Shown here piece by piece: positions 9,281 to 18,177 of a stretch of DNA of 64,000 bases. Under the pieces are notes generated by a model. It was given only the letters and a program-made list of their open reading frames with translations. It searched no databases and was not told the DNA's origin. Position numbers and translations under genes: made by a program. Within the stretch, counting starts at the first letter, position 1; the number at the start of each line of letters is the position of its first letter. The stretch is from DASQZT01 sp963728965. Lineage in GTDB: Bacteria; Acidobacteriota; Terriglobia; Bryobacterales; Bryobacteraceae. Where the stretch lies: NCBI GenBank assembly GCA_963728965.1, contig CAVSMH010000010.1, forward strand, positions 62,001 to 126,000, in the 5' to 3' direction.

Positions 9281-10615
9281 CTAACTCACCCACGGTTTCC
9301 GCAGGGCTCGCGAGCGCATCCGGTTCGCCTCGCCATCGTCGATGAACTCTTCCTTCGCCGGATCCCAAGCCAGCTTTCGGCCCAGTTCGAAAGCCACGTA
9401 GGCCGCATGACAGGTGATGTGCGAGTTGCAGGCGTGGTCCGCATTGGCGCGCGGCTGCGACCGGGTTTTGATGCACTCGATGAAATCGCGCCAATGGTAA
9501 TGCAAGGTAAGATTGGCGTCGGTGACGGTGGGGACCAGCGGTTTGAGATTGTCGGACACCGCGATTTTTCCGCTGTCGCCGGTTTCGACCCATCCCTTGT
9601 CGCCCTCGAAACGAACGCTGCACGAGCCCATCCCCAGCCATCCGTCGTTGGGGTCGCGTTTGCCGAGGTTGTTGCCGTCCCGCATCACCAGCCTGACCCC
9701 GTTCGGATACTTGCAGTACACGAAGTACGGGGCGCCGTTGGCGCCTTTGGGTTCGTACTCAATGGCATGCGTCTGGTCGCAGTCGGCGGCCCATTGGCAA
9801 AGATCCACGGTATGCGATCCCCACTCCAGAATGCCGCCCCCGTGGAAATCGTACCAGTTGTTCCAGCCGCCTCCGCCGGTCACGTAGAACGAGTTGTACG
9901 GACGCCACGGGCAGGGCCCCAGCCAGCGGTCCCAATCGAAGACCTGTTTGGGCGGCTCCTCCTCGGCCGGCAGCCAATCCTTGGAAGGGATGGGAGGCCA
10001 CGCGCTGTAGGTCCCCACATTCGCGTGCACTGTTTCGAGTTTGCCCAGCTTGCCGTTGCGCGCCGCTTCAATGGCCCACACGAAGTTCGGGCCGTTGCGC
10101 CGCTGCGTGCCCGCCTGGTAGATCCGCCCCGTCCGCCGGAACGCGTCGGCCAGGTCCCGGCTCTCGCGAATCGACATCGAACAGGGCTTCTCGCAATACA
10201 CGTCCTTGCCCGCGTTGGCTGCCTGAATCGACAGCGGCGCGTGCCAGAATTCCGGCGTGGCGATGATCACGGCATCGATGTCGGGGCGCGCCAGCACTTC
10301 CTCCTGGTACGCGTACATCATGCAGTCGTTGGTCTGGTAGCGCCGGTCCACCGTGCTTTTGATGGCCTCCCGCCGCTCGTTTTTCACGTCGCAGATGGCC
10401 ACGAACCGGACGTCCTGATAGCTCAGGACGGCATTCACGGATGCCGTTCCACGGCCCCCGATCCCGATGCCGGCGATCACGACTTTGTCGCTGGGCGGCA
10501 CCGCCCCCGCGCGTTGCCCCAGTACCGAACTCGGCACGATCATCGGCGCCACGGCGGCCGCCCCCGCTGCGGTCAGAAATTTTCGCCGTGAAACCGATTC
10601 TGTCTTTGCGCTCAT
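9281..10615 (-). CDS. Tat-exported Gfo/Idh/MocA oxidoreductase
   Basis: A 444-residue NAD(P)-dependent oxidoreductase. The N-terminus has a twin-arginine signal (SRRKFLTAAGAAAVAPM) and therefore probably folds before export to the periplasm. The Rossmann motif VVIAGIGIGGRGTASVNAV follows at about residue 45. The conserved YCEKPCSMSIRESRDLADA block holds the catalytic EKP motif. The C-terminal part has the WGSHTVDL and LHYHWRDFIECIKTRSQP segments of the GFO/IDH C domain. GGAAGGGAG precedes the ATG. Likely substrates are sugars or cyclitols. TATACT on the minus strand near 10710 is a possible -10 box. Confidence 0.93.
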   Translation of the reverse strand: MSAKTESVSRRKFLTAAGAAAVAPMIVPSSVLGQRAGAVPPSDKVVIAGIGIGGRGTASVNAVLSYQDVRFVAICDVKNERREAIKSTVDRRYQTNDCMMYAYQEEVLARPDIDAVIIATPEFWHAPLSIQAANAGKDVYCEKPCSMSIRESRDLADAFRRTGRIYQAGTQRRNGPNFVWAIEAARNGKLGKLETVHANVGTYSAWPPIPSKDWLPAEEEPPKQVFDWDRWLGPCPWRPYNSFYVTGGGGWNNWYDFHGGGILEWGSHTVDLCQWAADCDQTHAIEYEPKGANGAPYFVYCKYPNGVRLVMRDGNNLGKRDPNDGWLGMGSCSVRFEGDKGWVETGDSGKIAVSDNLKPLVPTVTDANLTLHYHWRDFIECIKTRSQPRANADHACNSHITCHAAYVAFELGRKLAWDPAKEEFIDDGEANRMRSRALRKPWVS

Positions 10616-10865
10616 GGTTGCTCTCCCTTCCGGATTCAGAGTTAAGCCATAGCCGCGAAAAAGGGACGCACGAGGAGTTGAGGACTCTATGCTCCCTTAG
10701 ACGACTTCTCCACAAGTATAGTTCCTCACGCGTCGGCTCGCACGGCGCCCGCCATCGGCTCGTTCAATTCCGGCCCGGCCGCTGCTATTCTGATGTGTTG
10801 CCGAACCTGAAAAATCCGTCAACGCCGGACCGAACGTGGCGTCCGGAACAGGAGAACAGGACCGT

Positions 10866-11909
10866 ATGCTCTACACCAGAAGAGATGTTGGGAAAATCGC
10901 CCTGGCCGCCGGAACGGCGTCTGCCCTACTGGCGAAACCGAATTCGAAGTTCGGTGGCGTTCAGATCGGTGTCATCACCTACAGCTTTCGCGCTCTGCCC
11001 AGCAGCGCGGAGCAGGTTCTCAAATACTGCGTCGATTGCGGCATCAGCGCGATCGAGTTGATGAGCAACGTCGCCGAAAGTTATGCCGGCTCGCCCGTGC
11101 AGGGCGGCGGCCCCGCAATGGGTCCAGCCGGCCAGCCCGGTCCCGCCGGGAACCGCGCACCGGGCGCACGCGCTGCCGGTCAGGGCCGCGGCCCCGGCGG
11201 CGGACGTCCGCAACTGACCCCGGAGCAACTGGCGGCCCGCCAGAAAGCTGCCCAGGAACTCAAACAGTGGCGCCTCTCCGTATCCATGGACAAGTACAAG
11301 GCCTTCCGCAAAATGTACGAGGATGCCGGCGTCAAAATCTACGCCTTCAAGCTGCCCCCCACCATGTCCATGTCCGACCAGGAATACGAGTACATCTGGA
11401 ATGTGGGCCAGACTCTCGGCGCCAATCACATCACCATGGAACTTCCGACCGACGATGCCCTCCTCGCACGCGTGGCCGAATACGCCGCGAAGCGCAAACT
11501 GAACATCGCTTTCCACACCCATGGCCAGGGAGGCGCCTCCGGATTCGATAAGGTGCTGGCCGCGTCCAGCTACACCGCCCTCAATTTCGATGTCGGCCAT
11601 TACTACGGCGTGAACGGCCAGTCTCCGGTCCCGCTGGTCGAGAAGTATCACCAGCGCATCGCGAGCCTCCACTTGAAGGACCGCAAAGGTCCCGCCGGCG
11701 CCGGAGCAGGCAGCGGCCCGGGCGGCGGCGGCCCCAATATGCCATGGGGCCAGGGCGAAACGCCGCTCAAAGAAGTTCTTCAGTTAATGAAGAAGCAGAA
11801 ATACAAGTTCCCGGGCAGCATCGAATACGAGTACAACACTCCCGAAGGATCCGACGTGGTGACCGAAGTCAAGAAGTGCGTGGAGTATTGCCGCAAAGCG
11901 CTCGCGTAA
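10866..11909 (+). CDS. TIM-barrel sugar isomerase/epimerase-like protein with Gly/Pro-rich insertion
   Basis: A 347-residue xylose-isomerase-like TIM-barrel protein. The N-terminal TRRDVGKIALAAGTASALLA looks like a Tat signal. Core blocks are VQIGVITYSFRAL, NHITMELPTD, IAFHTHGQG, NFDVGHYYGVNG and RIASLHLKDRKG, the last carrying metal-binding residues typical of the AP_endonuc_2 fold. Two low-complexity insertions stand out: about residues 78-120, almost only G, P, A, R and Q, and a shorter GAGAGSGPGGGGPN near residue 285. AGGAGAACAGG lies upstream of the chosen ATG at 10866. The substrate is unknown. Confidence 0.85.
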   Translation: MLYTRRDVGKIALAAGTASALLAKPNSKFGGVQIGVITYSFRALPSSAEQVLKYCVDCGISAIELMSNVAESYAGSPVQGGGPAMGPAGQPGPAGNRAPGARAAGQGRGPGGGRPQLTPEQLAARQKAAQELKQWRLSVSMDKYKAFRKMYEDAGVKIYAFKLPPTMSMSDQEYEYIWNVGQTLGANHITMELPTDDALLARVAEYAAKRKLNIAFHTHGQGGASGFDKVLAASSYTALNFDVGHYYGVNGQSPVPLVEKYHQRIASLHLKDRKGPAGAGAGSGPGGGGPNMPWGQGETPLKEVLQLMKKQKYKFPGSIEYEYNTPEGSDVVTEVKKCVEYCRKALA

Positions 11910-11951
11910 CGGTCCGGGAGCCCGCGGGGCCGATCGCCCGCGCGGCCTCCG

Positions 11952-12509
11952 TCACACCTCGAAGAACACCGTCTCCCGATCGCCCTGAAGCCGGATATCC
12001 AGGTGCCACACGCCGGGTCGCCCCGCCACCGGACGCGCCAGCAGCGTGTCGCGCCGGTCCGCGGGCACCAGCGCCAGCACCGGATCGCCGGCATTGGCCG
12101 GATCGCCCGCGAAGTACACCCGCGTCATCAGTTGCTTCAGCAGGCCGCGGGCGAACACCGCCACGTTTACGTGCGGTGCGCCCGCCCGCGCGCCGGGCTT
12201 GACGGTTTCGAAAACGCAGGTGCCGTCCTGGCCGGTTTCGAGCCGGCCAAAGCCGCGGAAGTGCGGGTCGGCCGAGGCGCATTCGGAGTCGGCCGGGTGG
12301 GCATACCGCCCCGCCGAGTCAGCCTGCCAGATCTCGATCAGGCAGTCGCCCGGCGTGGGCACGCCCTCCCCGTCCAGCACCCGGAACGACAGCCGGATAC
12401 GCTCCCCCTGCACGCCATCGCGAACCAGAATGCCGAGACAGCGGTTGCCGGCAAGCCCAATATGGAAGAACGGACCGACGGTCTGCGAAGCGGTCGGACA
12501 CAGGGACAT
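11952..12509 (-). CDS. pcaG: Protocatechuate 3,4-dioxygenase alpha subunit
   Basis: The 185-residue alpha chain of the intradiol dioxygenase that opens protocatechuate to 3-carboxy-cis,cis-muconate. The start SLCPTASQTVGPFFHIGL and the block IEIWQADSAGRYAHP are characteristic. The catalytic iron ligands belong to the beta chain, as expected for an alpha subunit, and the C-terminal HVNVAVFARGLLKQLMTRVYF corresponds to the non-metal pocket. The ATG at 12509 lies 2 nt after the pcaH stop, with a strong GGGGAGGTG site inside the end of pcaH. It converges with the TIM-barrel gene 42 bp away. Confidence 0.95.
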   Translation of the reverse strand: MSLCPTASQTVGPFFHIGLAGNRCLGILVRDGVQGERIRLSFRVLDGEGVPTPGDCLIEIWQADSAGRYAHPADSECASADPHFRGFGRLETGQDGTCVFETVKPGARAGAPHVNVAVFARGLLKQLMTRVYFAGDPANAGDPVLALVPADRRDTLLARPVAGRPGVWHLDIRLQGDRETVFFEV

Positions 12510-12511
12510 CG

Positions 12512-13222
12512 TCACCTCCCCGGCTCCTCGAAAGGCGTAGCGTGGCGGCCGCGCAGCACCAGGTCGAACCGGTAACCCAGCGCCCACTCCGGTTCCGTCA
12601 GCCCGGGATCCAGGGTGGAAACCAGCCGGTCGCGCGCCTCCGCGCCGGGAATCGATTGCAGCACCGGATCGCCGGCCAGCAGGGGATCGCCCGGAAAGTA
12701 CATCTGCGTCACCAGCCGGCTCAGAAACGCCGAGCCGAACAGGGAAAAGTGAATGTGTGCGGGCCGCCACGCGTTGGCATGATTGCGCCAGGGGTAAGCT
12801 CCCGGCTTGATCGTCACAAAGCGGTATCGGCCGTCGTCATCGGTCACCACGCGGCCGGCGCCCACGAAATTCGGATCGAGCGGCGCCGCGTGGTTGTCGC
12901 GCGGGTGTGCATATCGGCCGGAGGCATTCGCCTGCCATACCTCCACCAGCGCGCCGCGCACCGGGCGCCCGTCTTCGTCAAGCACCTGCCCCGCCACGAT
13001 GATCCGCTCGCCCAGCGGCTCGCCGATGCCCTGCCGCGTCAGGTCGTTGTCGGTTTCGCCGATCGGGTTGCTTCCGAACAGCGGACCCGTCAGCTCCGAC
13101 AACGTATGCGGCAGCGCGATCGACGGTTGCGAGGGCGCGCGGCCCAAGGTGGACCGGTACCCCGCGTAGCTGTTCGCCGGCTGGCTTCCGGGTGGCGGAC
13201 CCGGATACACATAGCTGCTCAT
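12512..13222 (-). CDS. pcaH: Protocatechuate 3,4-dioxygenase beta subunit
   Basis: The iron-bearing beta chain, 236 residues. The non-heme Fe(III) ligands are recognisable as Y104 (SGRYAHP), Y143 (GAYPW), H156 and H158 (RPAHIHF). The ATG at 13222 overlaps the stop of the upstream CoA-transferase gene as ATGA, with GGGAGGG just before it, so translation is probably coupled. With pcaG it forms the ring-cleaving enzyme that acts on the product of the divergently encoded PobA. Confidence 0.96.
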   Translation of the reverse strand: MSSYVYPGPPPGSQPANSYAGYRSTLGRAPSQPSIALPHTLSELTGPLFGSNPIGETDNDLTRQGIGEPLGERIIVAGQVLDEDGRPVRGALVEVWQANASGRYAHPRDNHAAPLDPNFVGAGRVVTDDDGRYRFVTIKPGAYPWRNHANAWRPAHIHFSLFGSAFLSRLVTQMYFPGDPLLAGDPVLQSIPGAEARDRLVSTLDPGLTEPEWALGYRFDLVLRGRHATPFEEPGR

Positions 13223-13998
13223 TCATTCCCTCCCGCCGCGCCGTGCGCCAGCGCAGTCCGTGCGTGCAAAGCGCGTAGCACTTCCAGCTCGCGCGCCGTT
13301 GGCGGCGCGGTTTCCTCTATCGCGTCGCCGAAACGGATTCCCCAGCCGGTGTTCTCGCGCACCCGCTCCCGCGTCACGCCAGGATGCAGGCTCACCACGG
13401 CCATTTCGTGGGTCTCCGGCTCGGGCCGCATCAGGCACAGGTCCGTCACCAGCAGTGTCGGACCCCTGCCCCGAATGCCCAGCGCGCGCCTTTCGCGGCC
13501 GGTGGGGCCGTGCCCCAGCGTGGTCAGAAAATCCAGTTGCTGCACGAACGTCCTCGGGCTGTGCCGCATGATCAGGAAGATCTGGCCGCACCCGGTGGCA
13601 ATCTCCGTAGCCCCGCCGCTCCCCGGCAGCCGCACTTTGGGGCTCCTGTACGCGCCGATCACGGTGGTGTTCAGATTGCCGAAGCGATCCACCTGCGCCC
13701 CACCCAGAAAGCCGATCGTGATGCGCCCGCTCTGCAGCCAGTAGCGGAAGATCTCGGGCACCCCCACGGTGGTCAGGGCGGTCTCGCAAAGCTCCCCATC
13801 GCCGATCGAAAGCGGCAGCACCTCCGGCCGGGTCTCCAGCGTTCCCGATTCGTAAACCAGCCGGAGCCGCGGTGCGTGAGTGAGCCGCGCCAGGTTGCAC
13901 GCCGCCGAGGGCAGCCCGATGCCGACGAAGCACACGTCGTCGTTGGCCAGCGCCCGCGCCGCCGCCACCGTCATCATCTCGGCCGCCGAGTAGCTCAT
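13219..13998 (-). CDS. 3-oxoadipate CoA-transferase-type subunit B (CatJ-like)
   Basis: A 259-residue family I CoA-transferase beta subunit. The catalytic glutamate probably lies in YESGTLE (near residue 50), and GFLGGAQVDRFGNLNTT is the conserved Gly-rich block. Its length fits CatJ or glutaconate CoA-transferase B better than the shorter PcaJ. In this operon the expected reaction is transfer of CoA from succinyl-CoA to 3-oxoadipate. Start and stop codons overlap both neighbours by ATGA. The substrate assignment rests on context. Confidence 0.86.
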   Translation of the reverse strand: MSYSAAEMMTVAAARALANDDVCFVGIGLPSAACNLARLTHAPRLRLVYESGTLETRPEVLPLSIGDGELCETALTTVGVPEIFRYWLQSGRITIGFLGGAQVDRFGNLNTTVIGAYRSPKVRLPGSGGATEIATGCGQIFLIMRHSPRTFVQQLDFLTTLGHGPTGRERRALGIRGRGPTLLVTDLCLMRPEPETHEMAVVSLHPGVTRERVRENTGWGIRFGDAIEETAPPTARELEVLRALHARTALAHGAAGGNE

Positions 13999-14807
13999 GA
14001 GGCCGCCGCCAGCACGTGCTCGCGCATCCACGATTGGAACCGCTCCCGCTCGCGCGCAATCGCATCCCAGGCCATGTAGAAGGCATTATCGCGCTTGTAG
14101 TAGCCGTGCGCGTACGAAGGGCGCGCGCCACCAGGCGCCATCGCCACCGCGCTCAGCGCCCAGCCCGGCAGAATCACCGCGTTCGGCCCGCGCGCCCCGA
14201 AATCCCGCACCACCTCTTCCACCGTCACGATGGCTCGCCGCGCCGCCAGCACCGCCTCCTTCTGCACCCCCACGATGCCCTCGATGAGCACGTTGCCCTC
14301 GGCATCGGCCTTCTGCGCGTGGACGATGGCCACATCGGGCCGCAGCGCCGGAACGCTGGTGAGTTCCTCCCCGGTGAACGGGCAGCGGATGAACCGGATG
14401 TTGGCGTTGACCTTGGGCAGGTCCGTCCCTCGATAGCCCAGAAAGAACGCGCAGGGCATTCCCGCCGCGCCGGCGGCATACGCGTTCGCCATCGCCGCAT
14501 GGCTGTGTTCCTCGATCTCGAGCGGCTGTGGCCAGCCCCGTTCCACCGCGTCGCGGAATCGATGCAGCGATCCGACGCCCGGATTCCCGCCCCACGAAAA
14601 CACCAGCTTGCGCGCCGCGCCCATGCCGATCATCTGGTCGTAGAGCAGGTCCGGCGTCATCCGGATCAGGGTCAGGTCGCGCCGTCTCTGCCGGATGATT
14701 TCATGGCCGGCGGCGAAGGGGATCAGGTGGGTGAATCCCTCCAGGGCCACCTGGTCGCCGTCGTGCACGTGGCGCGCGATTGCCTCCGATAGCGAAGTGA
14801 ATTCCAT
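13995..14807 (-). CDS. 3-oxoadipate CoA-transferase-type subunit A (CatI-like)
   Basis: A 270-residue family I CoA-transferase alpha subunit. The N-terminal HDGDQVALEGFTHLIPFAAGHE, the FSWGGNPGVGSLHRFRDAVERG block and the IVHAQKADAEGNVLIEG block are typical of the CatI/GctA branch, which is longer than PcaI. It is the first gene of the four-gene minus-strand operon (A - B - pcaH - pcaG), with 113 bp between it and divergent pobA that must hold the operon promoter. No regulator gene is adjacent. Confidence 0.86.
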   Translation of the reverse strand: MEFTSLSEAIARHVHDGDQVALEGFTHLIPFAAGHEIIRQRRRDLTLIRMTPDLLYDQMIGMGAARKLVFSWGGNPGVGSLHRFRDAVERGWPQPLEIEEHSHAAMANAYAAGAAGMPCAFFLGYRGTDLPKVNANIRFIRCPFTGEELTSVPALRPDVAIVHAQKADAEGNVLIEGIVGVQKEAVLAARRAIVTVEEVVRDFGARGPNAVILPGWALSAVAMAPGGARPSYAHGYYKRDNAFYMAWDAIARERERFQSWMREHVLAAAS

Positions 14808-14920
14808 AAATCCGTTCGCCCGCCGGCCGGCAACCGGCGCGGAGGCCGCCGTGTTCGGCCGCCTGTTCCGTCTGCACCCGCCCGGGCGATAATCGATTCA
14901 TCCTATCAGTTGAGGCCACA

Positions 14921-16123
14921 GTGAACGTGATGCGCACCCAGGTCGCGATCGTCGGGGCGGGACCGGCCGGCCTCCTGCTTTCCCACCTGCTCGCGCGCGA
15001 GGGCATCGCCTCCATCGTCATCGAGTCGCAAAGCCGTCAACATGTGGAAGCCCGCATCCGCGCGGGCGTGCTCGAGCAGGGCACGGTTGACCTGCTGCGC
15101 GCCACCGGCCTCGGTGAGCGCATGCAACGCGAGGGGCTCGTCCACCATGGCATCGAACTGCGCTTCCAGCGCCAGGGTCACCGCATCGACATGCACGCGC
15201 TCACTGGCGGGCGGGCCATCACCGTCTACGGGCAGCACGAAGTGGTCAAGGACCTGATCCGCGCCCGCCTCGAGGCCGGCGGGCAAGTTCTCTTCGAAGT
15301 CGAAGACGTCCGTATCTCGGGGTTCGAAGGCGCGGCGCCCCGCATCGGTTTTACCTGCCGGGGGGAGTCGTGCGAAATCTTCTCCGACTTCATCGGCGGC
15401 TGCGACGGCTTCCACGGGGTCACCCGCGCTTCCATTCCGCCGGGTGCACTGCGCTTCTATGAGAAGGTCTATCCCTTCGGCTGGCTCGGCATCCTCGCCG
15501 AAGCGGCGCCCGCGTCCCGGGAACTGGTCTACGCCAACCACCAGCGCGGCTTCGCCCTGCTGAGCATGCGCTCGCCCGCGCTCAGCCGGTTGTACCTGCA
15601 ATGCCGGCCGGAGGAAGACCTCGCCCTGTGGCCGGATGCGCGCATCTGGGAGGAACTCGGAATGCGATTCGAAACGCACGCGGGTTTCACGCTCAACCAG
15701 GGGCCCATCGTCCAGAAAGGCATCACCGCCATGCGCAGTTTTGTCGCCGAACCCATGCAGTTCGGGCGCCTGTTTCTGGCGGGCGATGCGGCCCATATCG
15801 TTCCGCCCACCGGCGCCAAGGGACTCAACCTGGCCGCGGCCGACGTCTGGGTGCTCGCCCGCGCGCTCGCCGCCTGGTACCGCGATGGAGCCGCCGAACT
15901 GCTCGCCCGTTATTCCGCGGTGTGCCTGCGCCGCGTCTGGCGCGCTCAGCACTTCGCATGGTGGATGACCTCCATGCTGCACCGCTTCGAAGGGGATAAC
16001 GGTTTCGACTACCGCCGCCAGATGGCCGAACTCGACCACCTCACCACGTCCCGCGCCGCCTCCGCCAGCCTCGCTGAAAATTACGTAGGATGGCCATTCG
16101 ATCTGCCAGGAGAACTCCCATGA
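14921..16123 (+). CDS. pobA: 4-hydroxybenzoate 3-monooxygenase
   Basis: An FAD-dependent hydroxylase converting 4-hydroxybenzoate to protocatechuate, 400 residues. TQVAIVGAGPAGLLLSHLL is the ADP-binding Rossmann fingerprint. IESQSRQHVEARIRAGVLEQGTVD is the PobA-specific block, and LAGDAAHIVPPTGAKGLN is the flavin-binding GD motif. I use GTG 14921 because TGAGG lies 5-6 nt before it; ATG 14930 matches other PobA N-termini and is the alternative. The gene is divergent from the protocatechuate operon and its stop overlaps the next start as ATGA. Confidence 0.96.
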   Translation: MNVMRTQVAIVGAGPAGLLLSHLLAREGIASIVIESQSRQHVEARIRAGVLEQGTVDLLRATGLGERMQREGLVHHGIELRFQRQGHRIDMHALTGGRAITVYGQHEVVKDLIRARLEAGGQVLFEVEDVRISGFEGAAPRIGFTCRGESCEIFSDFIGGCDGFHGVTRASIPPGALRFYEKVYPFGWLGILAEAAPASRELVYANHQRGFALLSMRSPALSRLYLQCRPEEDLALWPDARIWEELGMRFETHAGFTLNQGPIVQKGITAMRSFVAEPMQFGRLFLAGDAAHIVPPTGAKGLNLAAADVWVLARALAAWYRDGAAELLARYSAVCLRRVWRAQHFAWWMTSMLHRFEGDNGFDYRRQMAELDHLTTSRAASASLAENYVGWPFDLPGELP

Positions 16124-17229
16124 TGCGAACCGCTCCCCCGTTCCGCGCCGACCACGTCGGCAGCCTGCTGCGACCCGCGTCCCTCAAGCAGGCGCGCACC
16201 CAGTGCGAGCGCGGCGAAATCGCTCCCGGCCAACTGCGCGCCGTCGAGGATGCCGCCATCCAGGCCGCCATTGCCCGGCAGGAGGCCATCGGCTTACGCA
16301 GTGCCACCGACGGCGAATTCCGCCGCGCCATGTGGCACTTCGATTTCCTCGAACGGCTGGACGGCGTCGAGGCCTTTCGCGCCGCTCACGGCATCGCTTT
16401 CCAGGGCGGCATCGAGACGCAGCCCAAGGGGCTGCGCGTTACCGGCCGGCTCGGCTTCTCGTCCCACCCTATGCTCGAGCATTTCCGCTTCCTTCAGCAA
16501 CACACCCGCGTTACCCCGAAGATGACCATCCCGTCGCCCTCCGTGCTGCACTTCCGCGGTGGGCGCAACGCCGTCAGCCCGTCGGTCTACCCGGACATGG
16601 AGGCCTTCTACCGCGACCTCGGCCTGGCCTACCAAAAAGCCGTGGCGGCGTTTGCCGAGGCCGGCTGCCGCTACCTGCAACTCGATGAGGTCAACCTCGC
16701 CTACCTGTGCGATCCCGAGCAGCGCCGCCGCCTCAGCGAGCGCGGCGACGACCCCGAGCGCCTTCCTGAAATCTATGCCGCCATGATCAACACCGCCATC
16801 GGCGGGCGTCCCCGCGATATGGCGATTACCATGCACCTGTGCCGCGGCAATTTCCGTTCGAGCTGGATCGCGCAGGGCGGATACGAACCGGTCGCCGAAA
16901 TCCTCTTCCACCAGATCGGCGTCGATGGCTACTTCATGGAGTTCGACACGGAACGCGCGGGCGGCTTCGAACCCTTGCGGCTCGTCCCCCCCAACAAGGT
17001 CGTGGTACTGGGCATTGTGACCTCGAAATCGGGCGCGCTGGAGTCGAAAGACGCTCTCCGCCGACGCATCGCGGAGGCCGCCCGCTACCTCGACGCAGAT
17101 CAGCTCTGTCTCAGCCCGCAGTGCGGCTTCGCCAGCACCGAAGAGGGCAACCTGCTCACCGAAGACGAGCAGTGGGCCAAACTCGCCCGCATCGTCGAAG
17201 TGGCGGACGAGGTGTGGGGCGGGCGATAG
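16120..17229 (+). CDS. Cobalamin-independent methionine synthase-like methyltransferase (MetE C-terminal type)
   Basis: A 369-residue COG0620 protein corresponding to the catalytic C-terminal half of MetE. FRADHVGSLLRP opens the barrel. The zinc ligands expected in MetE are present: H and C in TMHLCRGN and C in SPQCGF, with VVLGIVTSKSG between. The N-terminal half of MetE is absent, as in YxjG/YxjH-type proteins, so the methyl donor and acceptor are open. The start is the first ATG of ATGATG, preceded by CAGGAGA and overlapping the pobA stop. Coupling to pobA suggests a role linked to aromatic or methoxyaromatic catabolism, but this is inference. Confidence 0.85.
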   Translation: MMRTAPPFRADHVGSLLRPASLKQARTQCERGEIAPGQLRAVEDAAIQAAIARQEAIGLRSATDGEFRRAMWHFDFLERLDGVEAFRAAHGIAFQGGIETQPKGLRVTGRLGFSSHPMLEHFRFLQQHTRVTPKMTIPSPSVLHFRGGRNAVSPSVYPDMEAFYRDLGLAYQKAVAAFAEAGCRYLQLDEVNLAYLCDPEQRRRLSERGDDPERLPEIYAAMINTAIGGRPRDMAITMHLCRGNFRSSWIAQGGYEPVAEILFHQIGVDGYFMEFDTERAGGFEPLRLVPPNKVVVLGIVTSKSGALESKDALRRRIAEAARYLDADQLCLSPQCGFASTEEGNLLTEDEQWAKLARIVEVADEVWGGR

Positions 17230-17235
17230 CCCCGC

Positions 17236-18177
17236 TCATTTCCGCGGTACCGCGTGAGCTTTCACGTAGTCGCCGATTTCGTCTTTCGGCGGCCCGATGT
17301 AGTGGAACTGCTCGGCGTAGGCCAGCCCGTACTTCGCTCCGATCTCACGGTCGCGCGCCAGGACGAATTGCCGGATGTATTCCCGGTTCGCGGTGGCATC
17401 GTCGTTGCCCAACAGCGGCAGTCGTTGTCCCTTTTCAGCCAGCGCCTGACGCAACCGCGCCCCGCTCGCGCCGGCCGGCCCCTGGGTGATGTTCACCAGG
17501 TTTACGTCGATCTTCCGTTCGACGGTGGATGTAATGTCCACCACCCGGTTGACGCGCTGGTCGAACCGGGCGAAGTAGTATTTCTCCCGCACGCCGTGCG
17601 GCTTCAAACCCGCGGCAAAATGCTCGGGATAGTCCTTGTCGCCGCCCGCCATCCAGCACGCCGCTTCCACGCACTCCGCGGTGACATAGTGGTCCGGGTT
17701 CTCTTCGTAATGCCCCCACGGGTCGTAGCAGATCACGGTATCCACCTGGAGCAGCCGGAACAGGAAAATCAACCGCCCCCGCAGTTCCGGGCGCGACGTG
17801 CCGTCCATGTTGTGGTTGGGGTAGTTCAGGTTGAATACGCGCTGCAGTCCCAGCGCCCGCGCCACCTCGCGGTTGTCGGCTTCGTTGGCCGCAACCACGG
17901 TGCCGACGCTGCCCGCCCCCGCCGAATCGTCGTTGGTGGTGCGGATGAGGTGGCCGGTATAGCCCTCGGCGAGCAGTTTCGCCACGGTGCCTCCGGCAAA
18001 CAGCGGGATGTCGTCGCAATGCGGCTGAATCGCCGCCAGCACCTTGCCCGCGTGCGGCTTGCCGGTAGCCGCCCTCTCGATCACCACTTCGCCATGCGCC
18101 GAGTAGTCGGTCTGCGCCCGTCCGCAAGGCACGAAGCACGATGCCAGCGCGGAGCCAAGAAAAGTGCGGCGTCTCAT
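17236..18177 (-). CDS. Exported PIG-L family deacetylase
   Basis: A LmbE/PIG-L-type zinc deacetylase of about 313 residues. The N-terminus RRRTFLGSALASCFVPC resembles a Tat signal. The zinc site is IQPHCDDIPLFAGGT (family PHPDD, here with Cys in place of Pro), plus ENPDHYVTAECVEAA. Members remove N-acetyl groups from amino sugars. I start at ATG 18177; ATG 18189 is a possible alternative, and neither has a good ribosome site. The gene converges with the methyltransferase gene, 6 bp between stops. Confidence 0.86.
   Translation of the reverse strand: MRRRTFLGSALASCFVPCGRAQTDYSAHGEVVIERAATGKPHAGKVLAAIQPHCDDIPLFAGGTVAKLLAEGYTGHLIRTTNDDSAGAGSVGTVVAANEADNREVARALGLQRVFNLNYPNHNMDGTSRPELRGRLIFLFRLLQVDTVICYDPWGHYEENPDHYVTAECVEAACWMAGGDKDYPEHFAAGLKPHGVREKYYFARFDQRVNRVVDITSTVERKIDVNLVNITQGPAGASGARLRQALAEKGQRLPLLGNDDATANREYIRQFVLARDREIGAKYGLAYAEQFHYIGPPKDEIGDYVKAHAVPRK

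Noticed and set aside
17260..17268. TTTCACGTAG resembling half of a parS site
   Set aside because: Inside the PIG-L coding sequence and lacking the second half-site.
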